Shown: positions 53,994 through 63,541 of the stretch, one piece after another
Layout: each line of letters starts with the position of its first letter
Position numbering within the stretch: position 1 is the stretch's first letter
NCBI RefSeq assembly: GCF_000165395.2
Contig: NC_010575.1
Location: 1,349,001-1,413,000 of the forward strand
DNA length: 64,000 nt
From: Babesia bovis T2Bo
Taxonomy: Eukaryota > Apicomplexa > Aconoidasida > Piroplasmida > Babesiidae
Direction of reading: 5' to 3'
Notes under the pieces: generated by a model
The model's input: the letters and a program-made list of their open reading frames with translations, nothing else
Database searches by the model: none
What the model was told of the DNA's origin: nothing
Translations under genes and position numbers: made by a program

Positions 53994-54569
53994 TTGGTTG
54001 GCAAAACTATGGAGTTAATAACTAATACAGGAAAATAATGGAGATATTGCAAGATACTAAACAAACTTTAATCCAAGCCATGGTACAAATTTTGGTAATT
54101 AATTGGAGAGGTCATGCCTCTTAGTAATGGTAACAGTATTGAATGATAGTGTGGATTCCACAGCGCTAGAGACACGGCTCTCAACGAAGGAATAAAACAA
54201 GTGGTTCATTCCGATGTACATAATGTTGAGCGTATAATTTCTTATTGCATTGATCATGCATTTATACACATGTCTAGCGTTGCAAATTCCTTATATTGCA
54301 ATATATACGATAAAACCGAGTTCATTTGCCAAATGTTATAAGAAAATGTATAACACGTAGACGCCTAACCCTCGAAATGCCGTTTAAATATAGTATGCCA
54401 AGGGTACATTGGCTTTTGTGTAGTCGAAGGTGGTAACAGTCATGCCAGGGACAACTATGGGAAGTGGATGCACAAACCTACAATAATGTGCAAAACACCA
54501 TCCCAAGGCACCAATAGTGACTGATTTGGCCATATATGTGACCAATGTGTATCACATAATAAATAGGCT
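53994..54569. other. Spacer between SBP2t copy 4 and 5S copy 4
   Basis: 576 bp. Mosaic: copy-2-type start (CTCTTAGTAATGG), copy-1-type middle (ATTCCGATGTACATAATG, TAGTCGAAGG), then a copy-2-type end (GAAGTGGATGC). A short deletion near 54288 removes part of the TATAATATGTTGCAAT stretch. Confidence 0.7.
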
Positions 54570-54684
54570 GCCGGCACCGAAAGGAGTTCCCGGGCGGTCC
54601 CCCACCCCAGTACTATCCCGGCCTAGCGCCGCTTGACTTCGGAGTTCGGATGGGATCCGGTATTTTCGACGCAGTATGGCCGGC
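54570..54684 (-). rRNA. 5S ribosomal RNA, copy 4
   Basis: Same 115-nt core as the other copies; GCCGGC terminal arms and internal control region intact. Confidence 0.95.
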
Positions 54685-55639
54685 AACGATGATGAGCTCG
54701 GATACATCTACATATAGCACGTGGCAGCATTCAATATCCAGGCCATACAATGAATATCACTAACTGTTATACCCATTTGTGGATGTTAGTCAACATAGCC
54801 TACTTTGCGCTGCTTGTACTAGACTCGTAATCAACAGCATATAGATCAGAACCTTATATGATATGGCGGCATAAAATGTCTTTCTTCATCCCTCTGTTGT
54901 ATCATTGCTTGGCGATCATGGTGATGCCTAGTAGACACTGTCATGTGTTGCCCATTGGCAATATGGAATACGACCGGGTAGAAATCTATGGTTGCCACTG
55001 GCCTATTCCAATATCTGGTACGTTACCCAAGTTGTCACTCTGGAAACCCTATGCGTTTGTCTGAGATACTCTTTTCAACTGTGCCACTATCATATAGCAC
55101 TCAGTATTTAACATGGTGGTAGTCTTATGGTCAATCGGTCTTACAGTGACATACCCAATACCGTCCCAAACACCTACAGGTGGAAATCCACCATGTAACA
55201 ACTAAATGTTATTGATGCTGCGCATCGACAAATGCTATAAATGCTTTTCAATACCTAACTGAATATGTTACTAAGTCTGCCAGGACTCATACTTATGTAT
55301 AAACTATTACGAGCATCAATATATCTGGGTCCCAATGTCCTTATGTATACTATTCCGACTGGAGTAATATGCCGATGAATACTCTGGCAATTCAAATGCC
55401 ATTCAGTAATATATACATTGGGATGTCTCATGGCACTTGGTATGAAATAGTTTATATTATTGTAAATATATTTTGTAGCAGTGACACAATGTGCCGTGAA
55501 TGCTATCAGCCAACGATATCTAGTACATCAAGTTATCAATCAGCTGTTACAGCGATAATTCGAAATCGAGTTAGTGCCTACCTTAGAATATGCAAACCCC
55601 CAGGTACAGTGTAGACTACCTAAATTACAATATATTTAA
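54685..55639. pseudogene. 5S-to-437 gene spacer, unit 4, more diverged fragments
   Basis: The first fragment (54858-55064) is kept with a small change (SLWKPY for SPCKPY). The region 55190-55420 differs clearly from units 1-3, and the second fragment is shorter (55369-55614). Divergence here, next to intact genes, fits non-coding or decayed sequence. Confidence 0.4.
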
Positions 55640-56953
55640 ATGGCAGATAGGTCCATAGTAAACATGGGCCCAATATGGACTTCCTTGCTACTGATATGTT
55701 CCAGGCTATCATATGCTCTGGAAGTGGATCTCATGCAGCCTACTATCCCCTACCCAGTCGAGAGTTTCGAAGGGAGCTTCTATGGTGGAGGTCGATTCAG
55801 ACTGATACATTCAAGTACACCTAGTATAACCCTGGTCAAATATGGTAACCTCACAATCTTCAACAATATGTCTGGCATGAACAAGGCATTGGATGTATAC
55901 GTCCAAGAATACAGGCGAGGCATTGGCCTGATTGTGTCCATCATCGATGTGGATAGGACTACTAATGGATCTAGGCATATAAGGCATTTCGAGATTGCGG
56001 ACGACCAGTTAAGATTGATTAATCGTGCGACGAAGCTTGATTTTTTAAATGGGCCCATATCACTGATGATTGACTTGTGGAGTGCTAAGTTGAACCCCCT
56101 TGTAATCAAGTCTACCAAGGGAACAAATATACGATACCGCCTGGCCAAACATTACAATGCAAAATTCAGGGACAGCATAAGCCGTATAAGAGGATCTTAT
56201 GATGTTTTCCTGATATCCCCTATAATGAATATAGACTGGTTGTACCAAACCCCTGGAAGTTCCCAATCATTAATCAGCTCACACAGTATTAGAGTACATG
56301 TGGACGTCGTATTGCAACACTTTACATTGTGGATCAAACATAAGGGTTACGTAGGTAACTACACGTTGAGTCTGCCTCCAGTAGTGAACGGTATGTTCAA
56401 GGCACAGCACATACTGGACCCTTCATACCGCAATGTCCGCCCTATTCCAACGGGTGGCGCCAGTAGTACAGGTCAACTTGAGATTGATCTATCCAGGTTT
56501 GATAATAGTTCACCAGAGGTCATCGTTGTAGCCAACCTTAGGAGGGGTTGCTGGCTGTACAGGCAATACTGCATTGTGCCGTTTCCGTACCCCGAACAAG
56601 TTGTCAGAGTTACCAACTCAAAAGTCCAGACTGTTATTTATGAATCTGGTGACGTGCTTGTAACGCACGTGGAGGTGTTTGACCACGTTGTTCATGGGTG
56701 GGAATACGTGGTGGTGAACACGATGAAGGTATATGACACTGATATCACGGACGAGTTTCACACAGAGACCGTGCGAGAGGTTTTTAAGCGTATGAGCAGC
56801 CAAGGTCCCAATGCATATTTTGACTTGAGCATGATATGTCGGTGCCCGTACGTGAAGATGCTCTATAACATTAGCGTATGGGAACAGAGTTGTGTCAACG
56901 TAGATATACATGACCTCGTGGAAAGTGACTGTAAAGCCGTAGACTGTTCGTGA
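55640..56953 (+). CDS. 437-residue signal-peptide protein, copy 4 (most diverged)
   Basis: Same length and frame as copies 1-3 but with many scattered substitutions, for example MADRSIVN, MNKALDVY, ADDQLRLINRATKLDFLNG and YESGDVLV. Signal peptide and all C-terminal cysteines are conserved. Retention of an intact frame with substitutions spread along the protein suggests a functional variant maintained at the array edge. Confidence 0.8.
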   Translation: MADRSIVNMGPIWTSLLLICSRLSYALEVDLMQPTIPYPVESFEGSFYGGGRFRLIHSSTPSITLVKYGNLTIFNNMSGMNKALDVYVQEYRRGIGLIVSIIDVDRTTNGSRHIRHFEIADDQLRLINRATKLDFLNGPISLMIDLWSAKLNPLVIKSTKGTNIRYRLAKHYNAKFRDSISRIRGSYDVFLISPIMNIDWLYQTPGSSQSLISSHSIRVHVDVVLQHFTLWIKHKGYVGNYTLSLPPVVNGMFKAQHILDPSYRNVRPIPTGGASSTGQLEIDLSRFDNSSPEVIVVANLRRGCWLYRQYCIVPFPYPEQVVRVTNSKVQTVIYESGDVLVTHVEVFDHVVHGWEYVVVNTMKVYDTDITDEFHTETVREVFKRMSSQGPNAYFDLSMICRCPYVKMLYNISVWEQSCVNVDIHDLVESDCKAVDCS

Positions 56954-58004
56954 CTTCAAGGTATCATCTGTTTGTGTACATATGGTAGCCTCAGTGTATC
57001 CATTTGATATAGTGCTAACCACTAACTGCAGGCTACATCTCTCATTGTGCTATTGTTACACAATGTGGTAATCCCCATCTCACACAGTAAGTATTAATGT
57101 GCATTTACGACTCTAGGAATACGGAGCATATATAGCAGTCACCTGTGGCACCACAATAACCATGTCAAGCACTGACCAACATTTGGATGTGATCAATATT
57201 CACAGCATAATCTTGTGGCTCCACAGTATACTATCAGGATTGTCTATAGACTGGGAGCGTGAAGACTATGGTCACATTAGCAGAGGTTCTAGTGTATAGC
57301 GATGATATGGTGACATTGACGGGACCAAGGTTACAGTGATGTGAACCGTCTAGACAATGGACACTGTTTTGCTCAGACCTCAGTAGTGGCATCCGTTGTA
57401 ACTCTGTAACAGTGTTAGATCACTCCAATGGCGCCATATAGGCTACATTAACAGTCATCAAATGTAAGGCTGTACGTCGGATGCTCAAGCGGTATAGGGT
57501 AACGTTTTGCTACATCGTCTACTATGGATTTAGGTTGCTGGTACGTTTGGAACAGAGTACCATAAGCAATACTGACTTTAACAGAAGTATTTCACCAGAG
57601 TAGCATATAACGCCAAAAGGCGCTTCATGGGACGGAATTGACATGAATGACCAACCGCTAAAATTATAATGTTCTTATGGTTGTGATTTCCATTGATTAA
57701 CCGGCTATTACGTCACTAACCGTTTGGGAAACTGTGGAAGGATCTAGTTGTATGTGACTATAGTATGGAGGGTTAGAGACCATTGGACTTTGCATCGTCC
57801 AAGCTGGCATCACACTGCTGAAGTAGTGATTAATCAGCGCATTGTCGAATATAGACGACGATTGAATGATCCGTGATAACATGCAATGCATGAATCGTCC
57901 AATTCCCCAGGTGCATACCACCATATATTCATTATCAATTATTACACCATTTACCAAGTGGATCCCGCAGGAAGATATTTGAATCATCTGCAATTTTGTT
58001 AAGT
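56954..58004. other. 437 gene-to-SBP2t spacer, unit 4
   Basis: Combines the patch of units 2 and 3 (GAGCGTGAAGACTATGGTC near 57255) with flanking sequence like that of the left partial unit (stop-containing start near 57110, and 57400-57810). Palindrome at 57880-57892. Confidence 0.7.
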
Positions 58005-58820
58005 ATGGAACTAGCAAGGCGTAACAACGGCTTCCGCAAGGTTGCCAAGTGGATTGTTGGCGCAGTTGTTGTGGCAGGTGCTGCCAGTGGCAATGTCATA
58101 TGTGATGAGGTTTCGGAACCACAGGAGGCTGAAGTGAAGTCTGAGATTAATGTGAATGGAGAGGATAAGGCGATGAGTAATATTGAAGAGGACGATTTTG
58201 ATGCAGTTATAGGCAGGCTTCCACACGACCCATCTGCTGTGGCCATTCTGAACTCAAGGGGCAAGTCGTTTACAAACCAAGACATTTACGGATTGATAGA
58301 TCACGATATACGCCTAGGTGTATTGCCCATAAAGTTGTCTGAAGAAGAGATACCTAGAGTTCGGGAACGTATAGTAGAGTTAAGAAGAAAGAAGTTGTTG
58401 GACGCCATATCCTATTTCGATCAGTTACTATCAGAACTACCTGATGAACTCGCCCAAGAAGCATCGAAATACAGTTACCTTAGTGAATTACCTGAAGACC
58501 TAGCCAATGCTCTTGAGGACTATGTAAAGGCTCTTAACGATAGAATCGAAGCAGAGCAAGACAAAATAAGGGAAGCAGAAATGAAAGAAATGTTCGAAAA
58601 AATGAAGGAAGAAGGAGCGCAAAATATGGGAGGAGCAGGAACAACGAATGTATCTATGCCACCAAGTGGAAAAGGAGAGCACAATAATGAAGTGACGGAA
58701 GCCAATAAAACCGATGGTTCAATGGATCAGAATCCATCAGAAAACAACCATTTGAAAGGGAAAGCACCAGAAAACGAAGATAAAAAACCGAAATCCAAGC
58801 CATGGTACAAATTTTGGTAA
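58005..58820 (+). CDS. SBP2-truncated-like protein, copy 5 (type B, variant)
   Basis: 271 residues from ATG 58005. The leader has the copy-1-like core (IVGAVVVAGAASG). The type B body has many substitutions relative to copies 2 and 3. The paired acidic-basic repeat is absent; in its place is a Gly/Met-rich segment (QNMGGAGTTNVSMPPSGKG). The C-terminal tail ending PWYKFW is conserved. If the remembered numbering applies, this would be the last member of the cluster, but I cannot confirm which locus it is. Confidence 0.75.
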   Translation: MELARRNNGFRKVAKWIVGAVVVAGAASGNVICDEVSEPQEAEVKSEINVNGEDKAMSNIEEDDFDAVIGRLPHDPSAVAILNSRGKSFTNQDIYGLIDHDIRLGVLPIKLSEEEIPRVRERIVELRRKKLLDAISYFDQLLSELPDELAQEASKYSYLSELPEDLANALEDYVKALNDRIEAEQDKIREAEMKEMFEKMKEEGAQNMGGAGTTNVSMPPSGKGEHNNEVTEANKTDGSMDQNPSENNHLKGKAPENEDKKPKSKPWYKFW

Positions 58821-59297
58821 TTAATTGAAGAGGTCATGCCGTTTACTAATGGTAACAGTATTGAATGATAGTGTGGATTCCACAGCGCTAGAGACAGAGC
58901 TCTCAAAGAAGGAATAAAACAATTGGTTCACGCCAATATACTTAAACGTTGAGCGTATAATTTCTTATTGCATTGATCATGCATTTATACACATGTCTAG
59001 CGTTACACATTCCTTATAATATGTTGCAATATATACGATAAAACCGAGTTCATTTGCCAAATGTTATAAGAAAATGTATAACACGTAGACGCCTAACCCT
59101 CGAAATGCCGTTTAAATATAGTATGCCAAGGGTACATTGGCTTTTGTGTAGTCGAAGGTGGTAACAGTCATGCCAGGGACAACTATGGGACGTGAGTAAA
59201 CAAACCTACAATAATGTGCAAAACACCATCCCAAGGCACCAATGGTGACTATTTTGGCCATATGTGTGGCCAATGTGTATCACATAATAAATAGGCT
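58821..59297. other. Spacer between SBP2t copy 5 and 5S copy 5
   Basis: 477 bp. Starts like copies 1 and 3, has the copy-2-type middle (TTCACGCCAATATAC), then copy-1-type later patches (TAGTCGAAGG, CGTGAGTAAAC). No gene seen. Confidence 0.7.
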
Positions 59298-59412
59298 GCC
59301 GGCACCGAAAGGAGTTCCCGGGCGGTCCCCCACCCCAGTACTATCCCGGCCTAGCGCCGCTTGACTTCGGAGTTCGGATGGGATCCGGTATTTTCGACGC
59401 AGTATGGCCGGC
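59298..59412 (-). rRNA. 5S ribosomal RNA, copy 5 (array edge)
   Basis: Same 115-nt core as the others, but the sequence just upstream of its 5' end (59416 onward) is unique rather than the usual CGATGATGAGCTCGG. Since 5S genes use an internal promoter it may still be expressed, unless upstream sequence contributes. Confidence 0.93.
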
Positions 59413-59670
59413 AACAGGCTTGTGCAAAATTGGTTTTTCATTACTCATGGTTATACACATTTTATGTTTGATTTTAATTGTTGGATATTCCCCTAATGAT
59501 GAATAAGAAATCTACATATTGTAACACTTCCAAATTTATCTCTATATTTATGAATACTTTAATTGATACATGACGGCATGATAGTTACAAATCCGATCAT
59601 TGACGTGGCTTAAGAATCCAAGTCGCACATCGCATGGCAGAAAATTCACTTTTTTGTGTTCAATGTCAAA

Positions 59671-61824
59671 ATGGCTACCCCTTTTAATTTTAATCAAGTT
59701 GGTACAGCTTCGTTCGGAACGGGTGGTTCACTATTTACTGCTCCTACAGGGGCACAGTCGAGCGTGAGTAACGCTCCTACCTTCGGAAACCTCGCTGCGT
59801 CGTCGAATACTTTTGGCTCACACTCATCCGTTGCAACCAGCAGTATAGGGCCATCTTCATCAGTCGGTGCTGTAGCTAATGGCGGAAGCATGGGATTTAA
59901 TCAACCTGGACAGCCGGTTTCAGTTACACCGCAGAATTTCCATTCACGTTGTACCGTCAGGCTCCTAACACAGTATGTACCTCAATGGAGTGGACATTTT
60001 GACGTAGCCGAGGTCATTTTGACAGCGCACGAGAATAGAATTTTAAAGATGCGTGAGATGGTTGACCGTTTGTTAGCATTGGATAAGCTATGTTGGCAAT
60101 CGCATGACAATATCAAGAATTTGCTAAACGGAATAAGTTTGCTACAATCAAAGTTACATAAGGGAGTGACTGATCGATGTAAACGCCAAGATACGCAGAA
60201 CATGATATCAACGAAAGCTCGTCGGTTGTGTGACACTCTTCAATCTAATGATACCCATCATGGAACCAAGTTCTTAGCATCATTTCGTGTACCAAATCAT
60301 TTACATGTGCAATTATCTAAGGAACTGCTGGACACCATACGTTCTGGGAGGCAAGAAATCCGTTTGCTGCAATTGGAAGTGATGTCACTGAAAGACATCG
60401 AGCTTTCGAAATATGTGCTTACCGTGAAGGGTGTACAGGATGCACATGACAAGACACTACACAAAATCGCAGATCGTCTTTCTAAAATTGTGTCTTCTAT
60501 GGATGAACATTTCCGTGATCGCAAAGACCTTTGGCATTGTGTAGCAGATGAAACTAGCGATTTGAAAAGGTCATTCCTTATTTCAATAGGCTTACCTGTT
60601 CGCCCTGCTGCATCACAGAGCTCTACAAATGGTTTACCATATGTTGAAAGTCATAAGGAAATAAAAAAGCAAATAGACTGTTTGAGAAAGTTCAATGCCG
60701 CATTCAGCACCACTGGAAAAATCAACATGGATGCATCATATTACAACATACGAGAGATGCTGCAAAAACCAACGCCCAATGCTGCAGCTTCTCAGGTAGT
60801 CGGCGCTTTTGGAACGACTGGCATGGTTGGCACGAATACAACTGTGCCTGGTACGTCATTATTTGGCACAAACTATGGCACCAATGCAGGTAGTGTTTAT
60901 GGCACTTCTACTGGTGCAGGGTCGCAACAAACAGGAATTGGTTTCACTGGTGGCACAGTTAACATCTTTGGTAGCAATAACACTACTACTTCTGGAAATA
61001 ACTTATTTGGAAATATTCCTACCACTAATACGGGTACATCGAATATATTCGGTACCACAAATACGGGCACTACAGGCGGCCTATTCGGCAATGCCAACAC
61101 GAACACTACGCTTGCTTCCACAGGTACTGGTGGTTTATTCGGATCTAACACCGTAGCCACACCTGGGATTACAACTAAAAGCCTTTTCGGCACTACCAAT
61201 GCAAATACAGCAGCTACTAGTGGCATTTTCGGCAATACCAACGCCGGAACAACATCGGGCTCCAGCAACCTTTTTGGAAACACTGGCACGGCAACAACTT
61301 CTACCACTGGACTTTTCGGTAACACCGGTACCAACACAACAAGTTCTACTGCCGGCTTATTTGGTGGAGGAACCACTAATACCACTGGTAATACTGGAAT
61401 ATTTGGTAGTAGTAATACTGGTGCTCCCACATTTGGCGCAAACACTACTGGTACATCGGGTTCGAATATATTTGGTTCTACCACCAACAGCACAGGGGCA
61501 ACAAATCTATTTGGCAATACTGGAGCTTCAAGTGGCGTGTTCGGAAGTGGCACATCTAATACCACCAATCCATTCGGTACCACCACCATAGGGTCTTCAA
61601 GCAATTCTGGGATATTTGGATCTTCAACATCTCCTACGGGTGGACAACAAACAGGAACAGCCGGCGGCTTATTTGGGCAACCACAATCTACAAGCACAAC
61701 TGGTGGATTATTTGGGAACCCATCTAATAATGCGACCTTTGGAGGAACAACATTCGGTCAGCAGACCAACACGTCTAAGAGCACTGCCATAGTTCCGTAC
61801 AACCCCAACCCACTTATACGTTGA
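59671..61824 (+). CDS. FG-repeat nucleoporin
   Basis: 717 residues from ATG 59671. An N-terminal Gly/Phe/Thr-rich stretch of about 90 residues is followed by a helical, coiled-coil-forming middle (about residues 95-365, with heptad-like Leu spacing), and then about 330 residues of FG repeats, mostly GLFG, NLFG, NIFG and SLFG in Asn/Thr/Gly/Ser linkers. FG nucleoporins form the permeability barrier of the nuclear pore and bind transport receptors. The central coiled coil flanked by FG sequence recalls the Nup62/54/58 channel group, but I cannot assign a member. The frame is open upstream to a GTG (59656) with no earlier ATG. Confidence 0.85.
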   Translation: MATPFNFNQVGTASFGTGGSLFTAPTGAQSSVSNAPTFGNLAASSNTFGSHSSVATSSIGPSSSVGAVANGGSMGFNQPGQPVSVTPQNFHSRCTVRLLTQYVPQWSGHFDVAEVILTAHENRILKMREMVDRLLALDKLCWQSHDNIKNLLNGISLLQSKLHKGVTDRCKRQDTQNMISTKARRLCDTLQSNDTHHGTKFLASFRVPNHLHVQLSKELLDTIRSGRQEIRLLQLEVMSLKDIELSKYVLTVKGVQDAHDKTLHKIADRLSKIVSSMDEHFRDRKDLWHCVADETSDLKRSFLISIGLPVRPAASQSSTNGLPYVESHKEIKKQIDCLRKFNAAFSTTGKINMDASYYNIREMLQKPTPNAAASQVVGAFGTTGMVGTNTTVPGTSLFGTNYGTNAGSVYGTSTGAGSQQTGIGFTGGTVNIFGSNNTTTSGNNLFGNIPTTNTGTSNIFGTTNTGTTGGLFGNANTNTTLASTGTGGLFGSNTVATPGITTKSLFGTTNANTAATSGIFGNTNAGTTSGSSNLFGNTGTATTSTTGLFGNTGTNTTSSTAGLFGGGTTNTTGNTGIFGSSNTGAPTFGANTTGTSGSNIFGSTTNSTGATNLFGNTGASSGVFGSGTSNTTNPFGTTTIGSSSNSGIFGSSTSPTGGQQTGTAGGLFGQPQSTSTTGGLFGNPSNNATFGGTTFGQQTNTSKSTAIVPYNPNPLIR

Positions 61825-61904
61825 CTTGGGCCAAATAGCCCCTTTTACAAATAAACACGCATACAATATGATTGCAATCACAGTTAGCCATATGTTGTTG
61901 TAAT

Positions 61905-62384
61905 TTAGGCTACGAGCACACATGCTCCGCCAGCCTCTTTGATCTTCTTCTCAGCCAGCTTGCTGAAGTATCTAGCCTTGACGATAAGTGGCTTTTTGGG
62001 CATGGTTCCGTTACCCAAAACCTTAAAGTAACCCTTCTGAACAACATCCAAAACAGGGGCTTTGCCAACTTCCTTGGCAGCTGCCTCGATGTCGGCTTGC
62101 GGTACCATGGACCATAGGTGGTCAACATTTACGGTTCTGCAAAAGTAACGATTCTTGATCTTGTGGAAATAACGCATACCAACCTATACACGATGATATT
62201 ATGGAAGGGTGTGACATACTTTTCCGAAGTAACCAGGGTGGAATTTATCAAAAAGTATACGATGATGAGAGAAACCACCAGCCTTACCACGACCACCGGG
62301 GTGTTTACGATGTTTCCCAACCCTACCATGTCCATGTGATACATGGCCTCTAAGTTTACGACAATTCTTAAATCTGGTCGTCAT
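61905..62384 (-). CDS. RPL27A: 60S ribosomal protein uL15 (L27a), 2 exons
   Basis: Exons 62384-62220 and 62183-61905 with a 36-nt intron (62184-62219) give 147 residues (human 148). The N-terminal exon has the typical [20 protein letters not shown] block and [20 protein letters not shown]; the second has VGMRYFHK, the LW segment and the conserved [10 protein letters not shown] and [13 protein letters not shown]. Convergent with the nucleoporin gene (80 bp). Confidence 0.95.
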
Positions 62385-63321
62385 TTTGATTGACTTTATG
62401 CACGGCTGGACCCAATCTGCAATATGATGAACTTTTTAAAAACAATGTTAGACCCTAACAATGATATAATATATTAGAAGTCGTATAGAAAAGCGAATTC
62501 GAGGTTTACACCATGTAAGATGAATGGCGCGTCGGGTAAATTCGGCTTCTCACGCCAACATCCAGCAAAACGATGATAAAAGATATTCTATAATACTTAC
62601 CTTATTTAATGGATAAAACGGGGAACCAATTGCTAGTGGTTTCGATTCATTTGTGACGTCCCCATGACAGCAGTCTCAGCCACCCGATATGTTGCTGTCC
62701 ATTCCGAATCCTTCTCTAAGAATTCTTTTCGCATTATACGTGTTTTACAGAAAGATATAAAAGTAACTGTATACTTTGTATGCGTCATTTTTAATAATAA
62801 CACATCGTTTGAAACACATGTTTTATATCAATGTGTTTACGTGCGATATTCCAATTAATTCATCGCTATTTATTTAAAGGTAAAACACTTAATCATACAA
62901 ATTGTATGAGTTGGCTTATTTACTTCTGGAAATACTGTATCCTTATAGCGATACCGGATATGTTTTAATGTGTTTTACTTATGATGGTCTTTTTGTTCGG
63001 TTTAATTGCAAAATTTTGCAGTTTAGTTATGCCACAAAAGCCATACATTTGTTGTAGTCCCAAATTTGGATAATGAAAGGCTTTGTTTATAAAATGTGTA
63101 ATGTATGTGTAATCACATTCTCTCTTAAATAAGATCAAAATATCGTTATTTCTGTTGAACAGAACATCGATGAAACAGAAGCTATTTTGTTCAGTTGGTG
63201 ACATGAGTTTTTTATTTCGCCATGATACATGACTCATCATTAAAATGGTTACATTCATCTCGCTTGATTTGTACATCTTTCCAGATTATCTATTTCATTA
63301 ACAACTTTATGTCATTTAATA

Positions 63322-63348
63322 ATATATATATATATATATATATATATT
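63322..63348. repeat. AT dinucleotide microsatellite
   Basis: About 13 uninterrupted AT/TA repeats in the spacer upstream of the TRAPPC6-like gene. Likely polymorphic in length. Confidence 0.9.
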
Positions 63349-63492
63349 AAAGATTATATTACGAACAGATTGTAAAATGTTTCTGTTACCACACACCTTA
63401 TGTGATTCCGTAGTATGAACTACTTAACGTTTTTACCTTCTGCAGGTTTTCATTTTTGGGTTTTCATTACATAAAATCTTGGTGGGAGTCTA

Positions 63493-63511
63493 CTAATATT
63501 TTAAATATTAG
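63493..63511. promoter_or_regulatory. 9-bp perfect inverted repeat
   Basis: CTAATATTT and AAATATTAG flank one base, 30 bp upstream of the TRAPPC6-like ATG. Could be a protein site or chance in AT-rich DNA. Confidence 0.25.
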
Positions 63512-63541
63512 GACCGATGGATTCGTGACTATTTAATAACG

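Larger units (their letters stand above)
37892..59415. repeat. Tandem array of 5S rRNA / 437-aa gene / SBP2t-like gene units
   Basis: Direct repeats, all in the same orientation. 5S to 5S distances are 4,773, 4,794, 4,728 and 4,728 bp. The left end is a partial unit starting at the sequence CCCCATCTCAC, which lies after the 437-residue gene in complete units, so the first SBP2t-like gene has no 437-residue partner. Homology ends at GGCAAC, three bases beyond the 5' end of the fifth 5S gene; the sequence to the right (AGGCTTGTGC) is unique. Most of each unit is nearly identical between copies, while several short patches occur in two alternative versions distributed differently among units. 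Confidence 0.95.
62385..63541. other. AT-rich intergenic region
   Basis: 1.16 kb between divergent uL15 and TRAPPC6-like genes. Short frames at 62664-62858 (plus) and 62965-63276 (minus) have no recognisable features and AT-rich codon make-up. No RNA gene seen. Confidence 0.5.

Noticed and set aside
37892..59415. Transposon or retroelement origin of the array
   Set aside because: No terminal inverted repeats, LTRs, transposase, reverse transcriptase or target duplication seen; plain direct tandem repeats.
60897..61697. 266-codon minus-strand frame rich in Pro/Val/Leu
   Set aside because: Complement of the FG-repeat coding region; low-complexity repeats keep the antisense frame open.
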